In this document: positions 7,409-15,645 of the stretch, in pieces
Position numbering within the stretch: position 1 is the first letter of the stretch
Layout of the letters: each line of letters opens with the position of its first letter
DNA from: an uncultured Paracoccaceae bacterium
Lineage (GTDB): Bacteria; Pseudomonadota; Alphaproteobacteria; Rhodobacterales; Rhodobacteraceae
Direction of reading: 5' to 3'
DNA length: 19,730 nucleotides
NCBI GenBank assembly: GCA_937916485.1
Contig: CALFSV010000164.1
Span: 1 to 19,730 of the forward strand
The notes under the pieces: generated by a model
Seen by the model: only the letters and a program-made list of their open reading frames with translations
Databases searched by the model: none
What the model was told of the DNA's origin: nothing
Made by a program: the position numbers and the translations under genes

Positions 7409-7792
7409 TCACGCTTTGGTCGCCATCCTCGCCGCCCACAGGGACAGAAGTCCGATTGGCAAGAGCATCACGATCTGCGGAAAGAACTGGCCGTAAATCA
7501 CGCTCGTGACGACAAAGACCATGGCCAAGCCCACGTATTGAATGCCGATATAGCCCGGCAATAGCGTCACGGCTGGATCGGTCACATCCTTTCGGCTGAC
7601 ATAGAACAGGGTCAGGGAGGATAGGTACAGCACGACGGAAATCATGTGCCACGCGGAATGGAGTGTTGCTTTCACGAGGTCGGGCGCATCCGACCCCATC
7701 AGCGGCGCAACAACACTCGCCTCACCTACAAATGTGTGAACGACGGCAACCGCCAGATTAATGATTGCGGCAATTCTCAGTGTCAACTTCAT
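7409..7792 (-). CDS. Small four-helix membrane protein
   Basis: An unrecognised 127-residue integral membrane protein with four hydrophobic segments: about residues 4-23, 44-62, 78-98 and 100-120. The start MKLTLRIAAI is chosen because GAGGAG lies 7-8 bases upstream; an upstream ATG adds seven residues without such a site. A histidine in the first helix (VVHTF) and HSAWH before the second could bind metal or haem, but this is only a possibility. It heads the leftward group with the SDR and GST genes, so a shared stress function is plausible. Confidence 0.7.
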   Translation of the reverse strand: MKLTLRIAAIINLAVAVVHTFVGEASVVAPLMGSDAPDLVKATLHSAWHMISVVLYLSSLTLFYVSRKDVTDPAVTLLPGYIGIQYVGLAMVFVVTSVIYGQFFPQIVMLLPIGLLSLWAARMATKA

Positions 7793-7921
7793 GTCATGCT
7801 CCTCTTGGCGCAACTTCCGCCGGTTTCCCGTTGGATGATCCTCTTTTTCAACAAGGGCATGTGTCGCCCGTGCTGCATTTCCTTTGGTGCTATTGCGTGG
7901 GCCGAAGTGGTCCCGGCTGGT

Positions 7922-8164
7922 CTATTCTGACAGCGCCTCGATCAGCAGATCGGAGAAAAGCCGCGTGCTGTGTTGCTGTTGCCCAGTAATGATCTGACCG
8001 TCTCGGATTGCGAATGGCGCAAGTGGCGTGGCGGCGGATAGCGGTAGATGTGGTCTTGTGCCCTCGCTGAGATCTGGCTGTTTGACCTCAATGTGATGAC
8101 TAAGGTCACTCCCGTCATTCGCAGGATGTGCCAGAACACTTGCGCAGCGCGCCAGTTCAAGCAC
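7922..8164 (-). pseudogene. C-terminal remnant of a DJ-1/PfpI-family protein
   Basis: The last 60 or so codons read EVKQPDLSEG, RPHLPLSAATPLAPFAIRDG, QIITGQQQHSTRLFSDLLIE and AL, the typical C-terminus of a DJ-1/PfpI (type 1 glutamine amidotransferase-like) protein of about 200-230 residues. Everything before it, including the region of the nucleophilic cysteine, is gone; the frame runs straight into the 3' end of the AraC gene. A deletion joining the AraC gene to the end of its former neighbour explains this. Members of this family are often beside AraC regulators. Product very likely inactive, even if translated. Confidence 0.7.
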
Positions 8165-9167
8165 TCAGTCGTTGTGCCTCGCGCCAAGCCTCGGGTGAGG
8201 AACCTGTCCAGCGGCGAAATGCCCTGAAGAACGAGTTGGGATCTTCAAAGCCAAGCAAGAAGCTGACCTCGGCCGCACCAAGGTTCGTATTCGTCAGGTA
8301 GTGCTGTGCCAGCCGCATCCGCGCCGCGTTGAGAACGTCCAACCAGGACGTGCCTTCCTCCGAAAGCCGCCTTTGCAGTGATCGGCGGCTGACGGCAAGT
8401 TCACCGGCCACGTCATCAATTTGCGTCCGTCCGCTTGGCAGCAGCTCCAGCAGGGCATTTTCGACGCGGGCGCGCATGCCAAGGTCTTCGCGGGCCGCGT
8501 CCATTCGGCGGCGCAACTCCGGCTCAAAGGACTGCCACATCTGATTGTCATGCGTCAGAAAGGGTCGCGCGGCGTCGATGGGATCGAGGCTGAATGATGC
8601 GGTGCCACCAAATGAGATCCCACATCCGAACCAGTCCTCAAAGGCTGGGGTCTCCTGCAGTGCCAATGGCAGGACAACAGCCTTCGGGACAACGCGCCGG
8701 CGTGTGGCGCGACGCAGCAAATTGACGAGGAAAACGATCTCGGTTGCCGCGAGCGTCGTTGGCAAATCGGGGCGGTACTTGCACCGATAGGTAAAGTGGG
8801 TCGCGGCAGGCATCACCTCCACATCAAGGCTGAAGGCCCCAACGAGGCGCTTGAAGTCGCCAAGTCGCTGTCCCGCTACCGTCATGTTGGGCGCGCACAT
8901 GGCCGCAAAAAAAGCAGGGTCGAAGAACTCGCTCGCTTCGATCTGGCCAAGCTGAAGCGCCAGTGTCGGCGACTGCGCCTCTGCGTCAAAGCTTTCCCAA
9001 AGCGCATAGAATTCATCCAGCGTGATGCGGCTGCCGTCACCGTCCAACAACCCACTTGGCAGGCCCGCGCGGCGCAAAACTGCTACGTCGCTGAGGCCAA
9101 GATCGGCCAGCATCAGCCGCCAGACTTTGCCCACATGGACCGTTGGAAGATAGGATGATCGCTGCAT
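8157..9167 (-). CDS. AraC-family transcriptional regulator
   Basis: A 336-residue regulator. Residues 1-230 form an arabinose-binding-like domain of the PF12625 type, and residues about 245-330 the double helix-turn-helix, with SRRSLQRRLSEEGTSW and the signature-like FLLGFEDPNSFFRAFRRWTG. I start it at MQRSSYLPT because AGGAGG lies 6 bases upstream; a longer frame (29 more residues) lacks a good site. It is complete even though the following gene is only a remnant. It probably controls the leftward SDR-GST group or the lost PfpI gene, in response to an unknown small molecule. Confidence 0.9.
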   Translation of the reverse strand: MQRSSYLPTVHVGKVWRLMLADLGLSDVAVLRRAGLPSGLLDGDGSRITLDEFYALWESFDAEAQSPTLALQLGQIEASEFFDPAFFAAMCAPNMTVAGQRLGDFKRLVGAFSLDVEVMPAATHFTYRCKYRPDLPTTLAATEIVFLVNLLRRATRRRVVPKAVVLPLALQETPAFEDWFGCGISFGGTASFSLDPIDAARPFLTHDNQMWQSFEPELRRRMDAAREDLGMRARVENALLELLPSGRTQIDDVAGELAVSRRSLQRRLSEEGTSWLDVLNAARMRLAQHYLTNTNLGAAEVSFLLGFEDPNSFFRAFRRWTGSSPEAWREAQRLSA

Positions 9168-9683
9168 GGGGCCTCCTAGATCGAGCGTATAGGAAGGAAA
9201 TTGCACAGCCAAATGCCCTTCGCGCCAATCCACTTGCTGGATGTGCCACTGCATTTGTTTGTCGATTGGCCCCCATCACCGGCATCTGGCCGAATGAATG
9301 TCGGCTTCCAATAACGACAAGCTATAGTTTTGTACGAGCAGCGACGGTCCGCTCTACCGCCATCGGGGTCAGTCGTTGGATACAAGGTGCCATCGGCTTT
9401 TTCTAGTATGCGGATTGCTTGCTGCGTTGGGCCTCGTCATAGCGGCCGTGCCACCGCGACGAGACGGTCGCGAAGTAGATGGTCTCCATTTTAACTGGCG
9501 ATCTCGAGATGGCCAATACGCACCAAGTCTGATGGCCCACTGCCTGATTAGGCGAGCTAAACGGTACACTAGCCCACTATCAGCCCTCCAAGGTTCAAAG
9601 GGCCCCCGTACTCAGAGGGATCGTATCTGAAGGCCACTACCTTGGCGATGTTGTCTTATTGCCAAACGCCCAAAGTCAAACCA

Positions 9684-9702
9684 CCACCGGTTGCTCCGGT
9701 GG
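9684..9702. repeat. Perfect 7-bp stem-loop
   Basis: CCACCGG and CCGGTGG flank a TTGCT loop. Terminator-like in shape, but only a weak T-rich tail follows on either strand. Confidence 0.35.
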
Positions 9703-9878
9703 CCTTTGCTTGCGTTCAACAGTTCCCCCGGAGGGGCCACGGTCTCGAACTCTGCGAGGCCGTTCTGTGGCGATGCAAGGCTACTAGACCGATCGATGCG
9801 ATCGCCGAAGGTTGATCGAGGCACGGGTGTCGAACGGCGTCAGCAATGGCCGTTATCGCGCGCCGCATGTGGTTGATC

Positions 9879-9944
9879 TCATCCATTGCCGGAGCATGCT
9901 GCGATAAAGAGGATGGCAAAAGCTGGAACGAACATTCGGCGCAT
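9879..9944 (-). other. Lipoprotein-signal-like fragment
   Basis: Twenty-one codons read MRRMFVPAFAILFIAACSGN plus Gly and stop. This has a basic start, a hydrophobic core and a lipobox-like IAAC, as in small bacterial lipoproteins. The frame closes immediately; a neighbouring frame further left (to about 9700, ending near EFETVAPPGELLNASK) might be its continuation after a shift. Likely a remnant, possibly chance. Confidence 0.25.
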
Positions 9945-10193
9945 CAAGATTGGAAGACCTCGCAACAGGTTAGCTCATGATGCGCTAATCAGGACTTTCC
10001 GCATCGGTATCAAGCGCCGCAGTGCCATTGATTGGCCGAGGGTCAGTTGGACCTTGGGATTGGGGTCGATTGGATTCGGCGATCAAACGAAATGCACCAT
10101 TTGAGACGAAACTTGGGTGTGTCCGATCGTTTCGCACGACTGTCCGCGGCCATGAGAGAGCTTTGGCTCTTTCGTCACCTCTCCCACGGCAGG

Positions 10194-10210
10194 CGCCCGC
10201 GCTGCGGGCG
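10194..10210 (-). terminator. GC-rich hairpin downstream of sugar operon
   Basis: CGCCCGC / GCGGGCG with a 3-base loop lies 42 bp past the stop of the last operon gene. There is no U-tract, so it could act only as a weak or factor-assisted terminator, or as a 3'-end stabiliser. Confidence 0.35.
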
Positions 10211-10252
10211 TGCAATCTTGCGCACTGATCCAGCGGCTCAGTCTGTTGCCGC

Positions 10253-11344
10253 CTAGTGGGGGGCGGTGACCGGGATTGGCTCTTGCGCGAACAGGTGCGC
10301 CTGCATTGGATCAAACCTCAGGCCGATCTCGGTCCCCCGGTCCAGCACCCGGTCCTCGCCAATGGCGGCAATGATCTTGGTGCCATCGCGCAGAGCAACG
10401 TCGACCACCGTTTCGGCGCCAAGCCGTTCGGTCAATATCACCGATCCGTGCAGCATCCCGTCTTCTTGCGATACAGGTTGCAGATACTGAGGCCGGACGC
10501 CGAGGATGGCCTTCCCTCCGACCTTGATGTCACGCGCCTTGTGGGGCACCGAAATCGGTTCCAAGGATGCATTGCGGACTACGGCCATGTCCCCCTGAAT
10601 CTCTGTCACATCAACCGTGATAAAGTTCATCGAAGGAGCCCCCAGAAACCCGGCGACAAAAAGGTTGGCCGGTTCGTGATACAGTTCCATCGGGGATCCG
10701 ATCTGCATGACAAGGCCGTCTTTCAGAACAACGATCTTGTCTGCCAGCGTCATCGCCTCGACCTGATCGTGGGTGACATAGATCATTGAGGCGGCAAGGG
10801 ACTGGTGGAGGCGACCGATTTCCATCCGCATATCCATGCGCAGGGCGGCGTCGAGGTTCGACAAGGGCTCATCAAACAGAAATACCTTAGGGTCGCGCAC
10901 GATGGCCCGGCCGATGGCGACACGCTGGCGCTGACCACCGGACAATTGCGATGGACGGCGGTCAAGCAGATGCTCCATCTGAAGGACACGTGCCGCTTCG
11001 GCAACCTTGGCTTCCTTTTCCGCCTTCGGGACGTTGTTGATGGTCAGGCCAAAGGCTACGTTTTCGCGGACGGTCATATGGGGAAAGATGGCATAGGTCT
11101 GGAACACCATGGCGATGCCCCTGTCCTTGGGCTGCCGGTCGTTCATGACCTCGCCGTCAATCTCGAGGGTGCCAGAGGTGATATCTTCCAGCCCTGCGAT
11201 CATGCGAAGCAATGTGGACTTGCCGCAGCCCGATGGGCCGACAAAGACCACGAACTCGCCATCCTCGATGGTGATGTCGACGCCCTTGATGACATCCACG
11301 GACCCAAAGGATTTGCGGATGTTCTTGAGTTTGACCTGCGCCAT
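10253..11344 (-). CDS. Sugar ABC transporter ATP-binding protein (MalK/UgpC type)
   Basis: A 363-residue ATPase that would sit on the cytoplasmic face of the two permeases and power import. It has all key motifs: Walker A GPSGCGKST at 36-44, Q-loop Gln82, signature LSGGQ at 134-138, Walker B VFLFDEP with Asp158 and Glu159, and H-loop His192. The C-terminal 120 residues form the regulatory OB/TOBE domain of the CUT1 class. Its GGAG ribosome site is built into the stop region of the glycosidase gene 5 bp upstream. It is the last gene of the operon. Confidence 0.95.
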   Translation of the reverse strand: MAQVKLKNIRKSFGSVDVIKGVDITIEDGEFVVFVGPSGCGKSTLLRMIAGLEDITSGTLEIDGEVMNDRQPKDRGIAMVFQTYAIFPHMTVRENVAFGLTINNVPKAEKEAKVAEAARVLQMEHLLDRRPSQLSGGQRQRVAIGRAIVRDPKVFLFDEPLSNLDAALRMDMRMEIGRLHQSLAASMIYVTHDQVEAMTLADKIVVLKDGLVMQIGSPMELYHEPANLFVAGFLGAPSMNFITVDVTEIQGDMAVVRNASLEPISVPHKARDIKVGGKAILGVRPQYLQPVSQEDGMLHGSVILTERLGAETVVDVALRDGTKIIAAIGEDRVLDRGTEIGLRFDPMQAHLFAQEPIPVTAPH

Positions 11345-11349
11345 CGCGT

Positions 11350-12336
11350 CTACTCCGCTGCTTGCGACAGGCGCCGCACTGTCAAGAGGCCGTCTGCGCC
11401 GACCTCGACGGGTTCGGGGTTCATGACGTGCCCGATGAAGGTGTTGGGCCCACTATCGGCAAAGCCCATGATGACCCAACCATCCTTCGTCTCGACCATA
11501 CGCGATGCATAGCGGCGGCAGGGCAGATCGCCGTCAAGAAACGGCCCGTCCGGCAAACGCCAGGGCCCGCGCGGGCCGTCGCCCATCAGGTAGTGGGTTC
11601 CGGTCACCGGCGTCATCTTGGCGGCCACTTCCTTGGAGAAATGGACCGAGGCTGTGCAGAAAAGGCAATACCACTGACCGTCGATCTTAAAGACCTGCGG
11701 CACTTCAAGCTGACCGAAGGATCCGACGTAGACAGGCGGTTGAAGCGTCCAGTTGTAAAGGTCGGGCGAGGTGGCAAAGCCGATGGCCCCGCCGGCATTT
11801 GGTTCTTCGATACCCGGCGCGCGGCCGGTGAAATACATCAGCCAGCCATCGCCATCAGGGTCTTTCATCACCCAGGGGTCCCGCATCGCCCGGTCATGCC
11901 AGTGACCGACCGCATGGTCCTTTTCATACAGGTCTGCCACCGGCCCAGTCATATCAAGGCAAAGGCCATCGCCGACGCGCTCCCAGCTGTGCATGTCGGT
12001 TGAGGTGGCATGCCCGATGCGCTGGTACAGGCCCTTTTCGGCCGATCCGCCGCCGGTATAGAACAGGTGCCAAAGGCCCGTGTCGTCTTGCAACACCGAC
12101 CCGGTCCAGGTGGTCGTATCGTCAAAAGCGGGGCCTTCAGAAGGGGCCAGGCAGGTCCCAAGATGCTCCCAGTTGATCAGGTCATCACTGACGGCATGTC
12201 CCTGGCTCACGTTGAAATGGCGCAATTCGGGATCGCCGAGCGACTTGTCAGCCTTGAGGAAGTAGCCGTGCCAGCGGGTCCCATCGTGGGCATACCAGCT
12301 GTCCCAGATCCATTGGTCTTTGAGGGCGAGAACCAT
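11350..12336 (-). CDS. Intracellular clan GH-J-like glycosidase (GH32/GH68 type)
   Basis: A 328-residue five-bladed beta-propeller glycosidase. The likely catalytic triad is visible: nucleophile Asp12 (WIWDSW), transition-state Asp153 in the RDP motif (MRDPWV), and acid/base Glu211 (LEVPQVF). HAVSDDLINWEHL is typical of GH32 and its relatives, which cleave fructosides. GH32 members usually show NDPNG at the nucleophile and have a C-terminal beta-sandwich; here WDSW recalls GH68, and the sandwich is absent. There is no signal peptide, so it acts in the cytoplasm on sugar imported by the neighbouring transporter. A CGGAGC site precedes the ATG. Substrate, perhaps a sucrose- or fructan-derived oligosaccharide, is inferred; a GH43-like role is possible. 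Confidence 0.8.
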   Translation of the reverse strand: MVLALKDQWIWDSWYAHDGTRWHGYFLKADKSLGDPELRHFNVSQGHAVSDDLINWEHLGTCLAPSEGPAFDDTTTWTGSVLQDDTGLWHLFYTGGGSAEKGLYQRIGHATSTDMHSWERVGDGLCLDMTGPVADLYEKDHAVGHWHDRAMRDPWVMKDPDGDGWLMYFTGRAPGIEEPNAGGAIGFATSPDLYNWTLQPPVYVGSFGQLEVPQVFKIDGQWYCLFCTASVHFSKEVAAKMTPVTGTHYLMGDGPRGPWRLPDGPFLDGDLPCRRYASRMVETKDGWVIMGFADSGPNTFIGHVMNPEPVEVGADGLLTVRRLSQAAE

Positions 12337-12361
12337 AGTTTAAGCTCCGAATTGTTGGGGG

Positions 12362-13240
12362 CTAGCCCTTGACGCCGGTCGATGCGATCGAGGCGATGAA
12401 GGCGCGTTGCAAGACAAGGTAGAAGGTGAGCACGGGGATGGTGATCAGGCTCAGGTAGGCCATCACCTCGCCCCACGCGATGTTAAGCTGAAAGAAGTAT
12501 TGCAGACCGACCATCACCGGGCGGTAGCTTTCCTGCTGCACCACGATAAGCGGCCAGAGGTACTGGTTGTACATCACCAGAAACTTGAGGATCGCGGCGG
12601 TGGCCAGCACCGGGCCGGACAGCGGCATTACAACCCGGCGGTAGATCTGAAGCCAGCTCGCCCCCTCGACCCGGCTGGCCTCGATCAGCTCTCCTGGCAG
12701 GTCTTTGAAGTACTGCACAAACAGATAGATCGTCAGGCCATCGGCGATAAAGGGCACAATCTGGACGCGGTAGGAATTGAGCCAGCCGAATGTCAGCCCG
12801 TCAAACCCGATCCACGGCAACTTGGACGCAATCAGCAAGAGGGGGATGGCGATGGTTTCGAACGGCACGATCAGGGTCGCAAGGATAATCGACAGCACCA
12901 CGCCCTTGCCGGTCCAGCTCAGGAACACAAAGGAAAACGCGGCCAGCGAACAGATCAGCAAGGACAGGATAACCGTCACGCCGGTCACAAGCATGGAATT
13001 GAACACGAACAGGCCCACCGGCGCCCGCTGGAAGGCGTCGCGGTAGTTGTCAAAGCTTAGATCCCCAACCGGCAGGAACGCTCGCAAAGAGCCGGTATCG
13101 GCCAGCAATTGCTGATCGGGCTTCAGCGACGACATCACCATGAACACCAGCGGAAAGATAAAGATGATCGCGATCAGCGTCAGCACGGCATAGCGCACGG
13201 CCAGACGCAGGCGGTGGTTGTCTCCGGTTACGGTTGCCAT
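12362..13240 (-). CDS. Carbohydrate ABC transporter permease (MalG type)
   Basis: A 292-residue inner-membrane permease of the CUT1 class with about six hydrophobic segments, the first at 13-36. The EAA loop that docks to the ATPase is at about residues 187-206 (EASRVEGASW, then YRRVVMPLSGP). Its ATG shares one base with the stop of the upstream permease (TGATG), so the two are translationally coupled and should be made in equal amounts. It forms the heterodimeric channel with that protein. Confidence 0.94.
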   Translation of the reverse strand: MATVTGDNHRLRLAVRYAVLTLIAIIFIFPLVFMVMSSLKPDQQLLADTGSLRAFLPVGDLSFDNYRDAFQRAPVGLFVFNSMLVTGVTVILSLLICSLAAFSFVFLSWTGKGVVLSIILATLIVPFETIAIPLLLIASKLPWIGFDGLTFGWLNSYRVQIVPFIADGLTIYLFVQYFKDLPGELIEASRVEGASWLQIYRRVVMPLSGPVLATAAILKFLVMYNQYLWPLIVVQQESYRPVMVGLQYFFQLNIAWGEVMAYLSLITIPVLTFYLVLQRAFIASIASTGVKG

Positions 13241-14319
13241 CAGTTCTTCTCCCGGGTGAGGTAGCGCTGGATCAGGCTGATGGTCAGCACGATCACGAAG
13301 AGGATCACCGATATGGCCGAGCCGCCCGAAATATCCTGCTTGCCATAGCCGCGCTCAACAGCCTGAAACACGATGGTCTGGGTGCTGTCCAATGGGCCGC
13401 CATTGGTCATGACGTCGATTTGGGCAAACAGGGCAAAGGCCTGCATGGTGATGACGATCAGGATCAGGACGGCGGTATTGCGCAGTCCCGGCCAGGTGAC
13501 ATAACGAAAGGTCTGCCATTTGCTGGCCCCTTCGATATCGGCGGCCTCGTATAGCGTCGGCGAAATGGTTTGCAGGCCCGAAAGCCAGATCACCATGTGA
13601 AACCCGACCGCCTGCCAGATCGACATCACCATGATCGACCCGAGCGCGGTCGAGGGGCTTCCAAGCCAGTCCCGGCCCTCAAAGGCCCCAAAGGTCAACC
13701 CGCTGAGCAGGTTGTTCAACAGCCCGTCGTTGCCGTCATAGATAAACCGCCACAGCAGCGACACGACCACAATCGAGACCACAACAGGCATGAAATAGAT
13801 CGCGCGATAGACGTTGATGCCGCGCAGGCGCTGGTTGATGAGCAGTGCAAGGCACAACGCCAACCCGGCCTGCACCGGGGCCACGACGATCACGAAAAGC
13901 ACTGTGTTCACAATGGCTTTCATAAAGACAACGTCGCGGGCCAGCACATAGGTGCGGCTTTCGTCATTGCCCCAAGAGAACCATTCACGCATGCCGTCGA
14001 TGCGTGGATAATCGGGGTTGTTGCGAGTATAGCCGCGTAGGCGGGGGAACTGCGCCTCGCCGTCTTCGTCATAGACGATGGCCCCGTTCTCGTCCCGTTC
14101 GCTCTCCAGCGTGATCGTGCCAAGGCCCAGAAGCTGCTGGTAGTTGGCAAGGCCCACGAACTTGGTCGGGTTGGGCGAGATCAGGCGCTGATTGGTGAAC
14201 GACAGCGCAATCGCAAAGACAAAGGGCAGGATGATGAACATCACCATCAGGCCAAAACCGGGCAGGGCGAAGGCCCATCCTGCGCGGTTCGACTGGGTGA
14301 GCTTGGTGCCCTTTGCCAT
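13240..14319 (-). CDS. Sugar ABC transporter permease (MalF/UgpA type)
   Basis: A 359-residue permease. I start it at MAKGTKLTQ, with AGGAGC upstream, and not at a farther ATG 13 codons earlier that falls in the intercistronic hairpin. The first helix is at about 14-40 and the EAA motif at about 258-278 (EAADIEGASKWQTF). Odd point: residues about 65-130, between the first and second helices, form a long, acidic, hydrophilic loop (ERDENGAIVYDEDGEAQ, GYTRNNPDYPRIDGMREW), longer than in most UgpA-like permeases of about 300 residues. This would lie in the periplasm and may contact the binding protein. Confidence 0.93.
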   Translation of the reverse strand: MAKGTKLTQSNRAGWAFALPGFGLMVMFIILPFVFAIALSFTNQRLISPNPTKFVGLANYQQLLGLGTITLESERDENGAIVYDEDGEAQFPRLRGYTRNNPDYPRIDGMREWFSWGNDESRTYVLARDVVFMKAIVNTVLFVIVVAPVQAGLALCLALLINQRLRGINVYRAIYFMPVVVSIVVVSLLWRFIYDGNDGLLNNLLSGLTFGAFEGRDWLGSPSTALGSIMVMSIWQAVGFHMVIWLSGLQTISPTLYEAADIEGASKWQTFRYVTWPGLRNTAVLILIVITMQAFALFAQIDVMTNGGPLDSTQTIVFQAVERGYGKQDISGGSAISVILFVIVLTISLIQRYLTREKN

Positions 14320-14345
14320 TGCGGATGCTCCTGAGAGGGAAGGGT

Positions 14346-14373
14346 GGGGGCCCGACATCGCTGCCGGACCCCC
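14346..14373 (-). promoter_or_regulatory. Intercistronic stem-loop after binding-protein gene
   Basis: GGGGG-C-CCG and CGG-A-CCCCC form a nine-position stem with one mismatch and a 10-base loop in the 63-bp gap between binding-protein and permease genes, with no U-tract. Such hairpins commonly protect the upstream message so that binding protein is made in excess, as at malE-malF; that role is inferred. Confidence 0.5.
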
Positions 14374-14382
14374 GAGGGAGGA

Positions 14383-15645
14383 TTACATGTGGCCGTAGCC
14401 GCCGTTGGCCTCGATATCGTTGTCGATTTCGTCGACAGCGGCGTCGAGGGTATCGGCAACGTCAGCGCCGTTGGCGATATCGGCCAAGGCCTTCTCAAAC
14501 ACCTTGGCGGCGACGACATAGCCGGGTGTGACCGGACGGACGAGCGCTTGCTCGGCGGTCAGGTCGAAGAACGCAGACATAGCACCACCATCCGCATAGT
14601 TCGCGCTGTTCGCGGCTGCCGTTGCCGTGGCCGGGATCAGGCCGATGCCGTCCGAGAATGCGGTCAGATATTGGTCCTGCAAGGCAAACTCAATGAACGC
14701 CGCAGCGCCCTCAGGGTGCTCGGAGGTGGCCGAGATGCCAAATTGCCAGCTCGCGGCACCGATCGTGCTGCCGTTGCCAAAGTCGGGGGCAGGCAGGAAC
14801 AGGGTGTCGTCATGCACGGCCAACGCACCCAGAGCGGCCCAGTTGCCGTTCCAGCTGAAGGCATATTTGCCTTCGATGAACCCGTTGTCACGGGCGGCCG
14901 GGTCTTGGCTGGTGCCGGGGGCATAGCCATCGGCAAACAAGCCCTGCCACCATTCGCCAAACGCCAAAGCGGCTTCACCGTTCAGAGCACCTTCGGCCGT
15001 CAGGTAGGTAGAGCGATCCACGATATCGCCGCCAAACGACTGCAGGAACGGGCTGAAGGCGTAGGGATACCACTCGCCGGTCCAGGCCATGCCCAGATCA
15101 AGCGGGTATTCATAGCTGCCAGAGGCCTTGGCGGCATCCAGGGCGGCCATGAACTCGTCGCCGGTCCACGGCTCGGCCAGCGTGGGTGTGCGCAGGCCCA
15201 AATCGTCAAGGATCGACTGACGGGTGACAAGGGCGACCGCAGCATCCCACAATCCGATCGAGTAGAGTTGCCCATCCCAGTATCCCTTGGTGCCAGGCAG
15301 GAAATTTTCGATCAGGCTTTCGTCGATGGTCAGAGGCTGCATGTATCCGGCCCAAGCCCAGTTCGGCATGACCGGACCGTCAACGTCGATGATGTCAGGC
15401 AGGTTCCCGGCCAGAGCGGCGGCCACGACGCTGTCGTTATAGGCACCCTGAGGAAAGCTCTCGAGGGACACGGCATAGTCGGCCTGGCTGGCGTTGAAAT
15501 CAGAGACCAATTGGTTGATCAGCGTCAGTTCGACGTCGTTGCCAGCGCCATGATACCACATGGTCAATTCTGTTTGCGCCAGCGCGGGGCCAGCCAGAAT
15601 AGTGCCAAGCGCCAAGGCGCCGGCGGTCAGTTTCAGGTGTTTCAT
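14383..15645 (-). CDS. Extracellular sugar-binding protein of ABC transporter
   Basis: A 420-residue periplasmic solute-binding protein (family 1, MalE/UgpB-like). A Sec signal peptide spans residues 1-23, with cleavage expected after GPALA and mature start QTELTMWYHG. Aromatic residues such as those in the WTGEWYPYAF and FSWNGNWAALG stretches are typical of a sugar-binding cleft. Its ATG overlaps the stop of the lacI-type gene (ATGA), so regulator and binding protein share a transcript. It would deliver an oligosaccharide to the two permeases downstream. Confidence 0.94.
   Translation of the reverse strand: MKHLKLTAGALALGTILAGPALAQTELTMWYHGAGNDVELTLINQLVSDFNASQADYAVSLESFPQGAYNDSVVAAALAGNLPDIIDVDGPVMPNWAWAGYMQPLTIDESLIENFLPGTKGYWDGQLYSIGLWDAAVALVTRQSILDDLGLRTPTLAEPWTGDEFMAALDAAKASGSYEYPLDLGMAWTGEWYPYAFSPFLQSFGGDIVDRSTYLTAEGALNGEAALAFGEWWQGLFADGYAPGTSQDPAARDNGFIEGKYAFSWNGNWAALGALAVHDDTLFLPAPDFGNGSTIGAASWQFGISATSEHPEGAAAFIEFALQDQYLTAFSDGIGLIPATATAAANSANYADGGAMSAFFDLTAEQALVRPVTPGYVVAAKVFEKALADIANGADVADTLDAAVDEIDNDIEANGGYGHM

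Larger units (their letters stand above)
9168..10252. other. About 1.1 kb without a recognisable gene
   Basis: Neither strand shows a frame with family resemblance or good coding structure between the AraC start and the ATPase stop. The right part includes two hairpins and a short lipoprotein-signal-like frame listed separately. It reads as decayed DNA or spacer; the AraC promoter must lie in its left part, but I cannot point to it. Confidence 0.45.

Noticed and set aside
6647..7564. Rightward 305-codon open frame
   Set aside because: It lies opposite the SDR gene, whose motifs are intact, and reads as Arg/His-rich nonsense.
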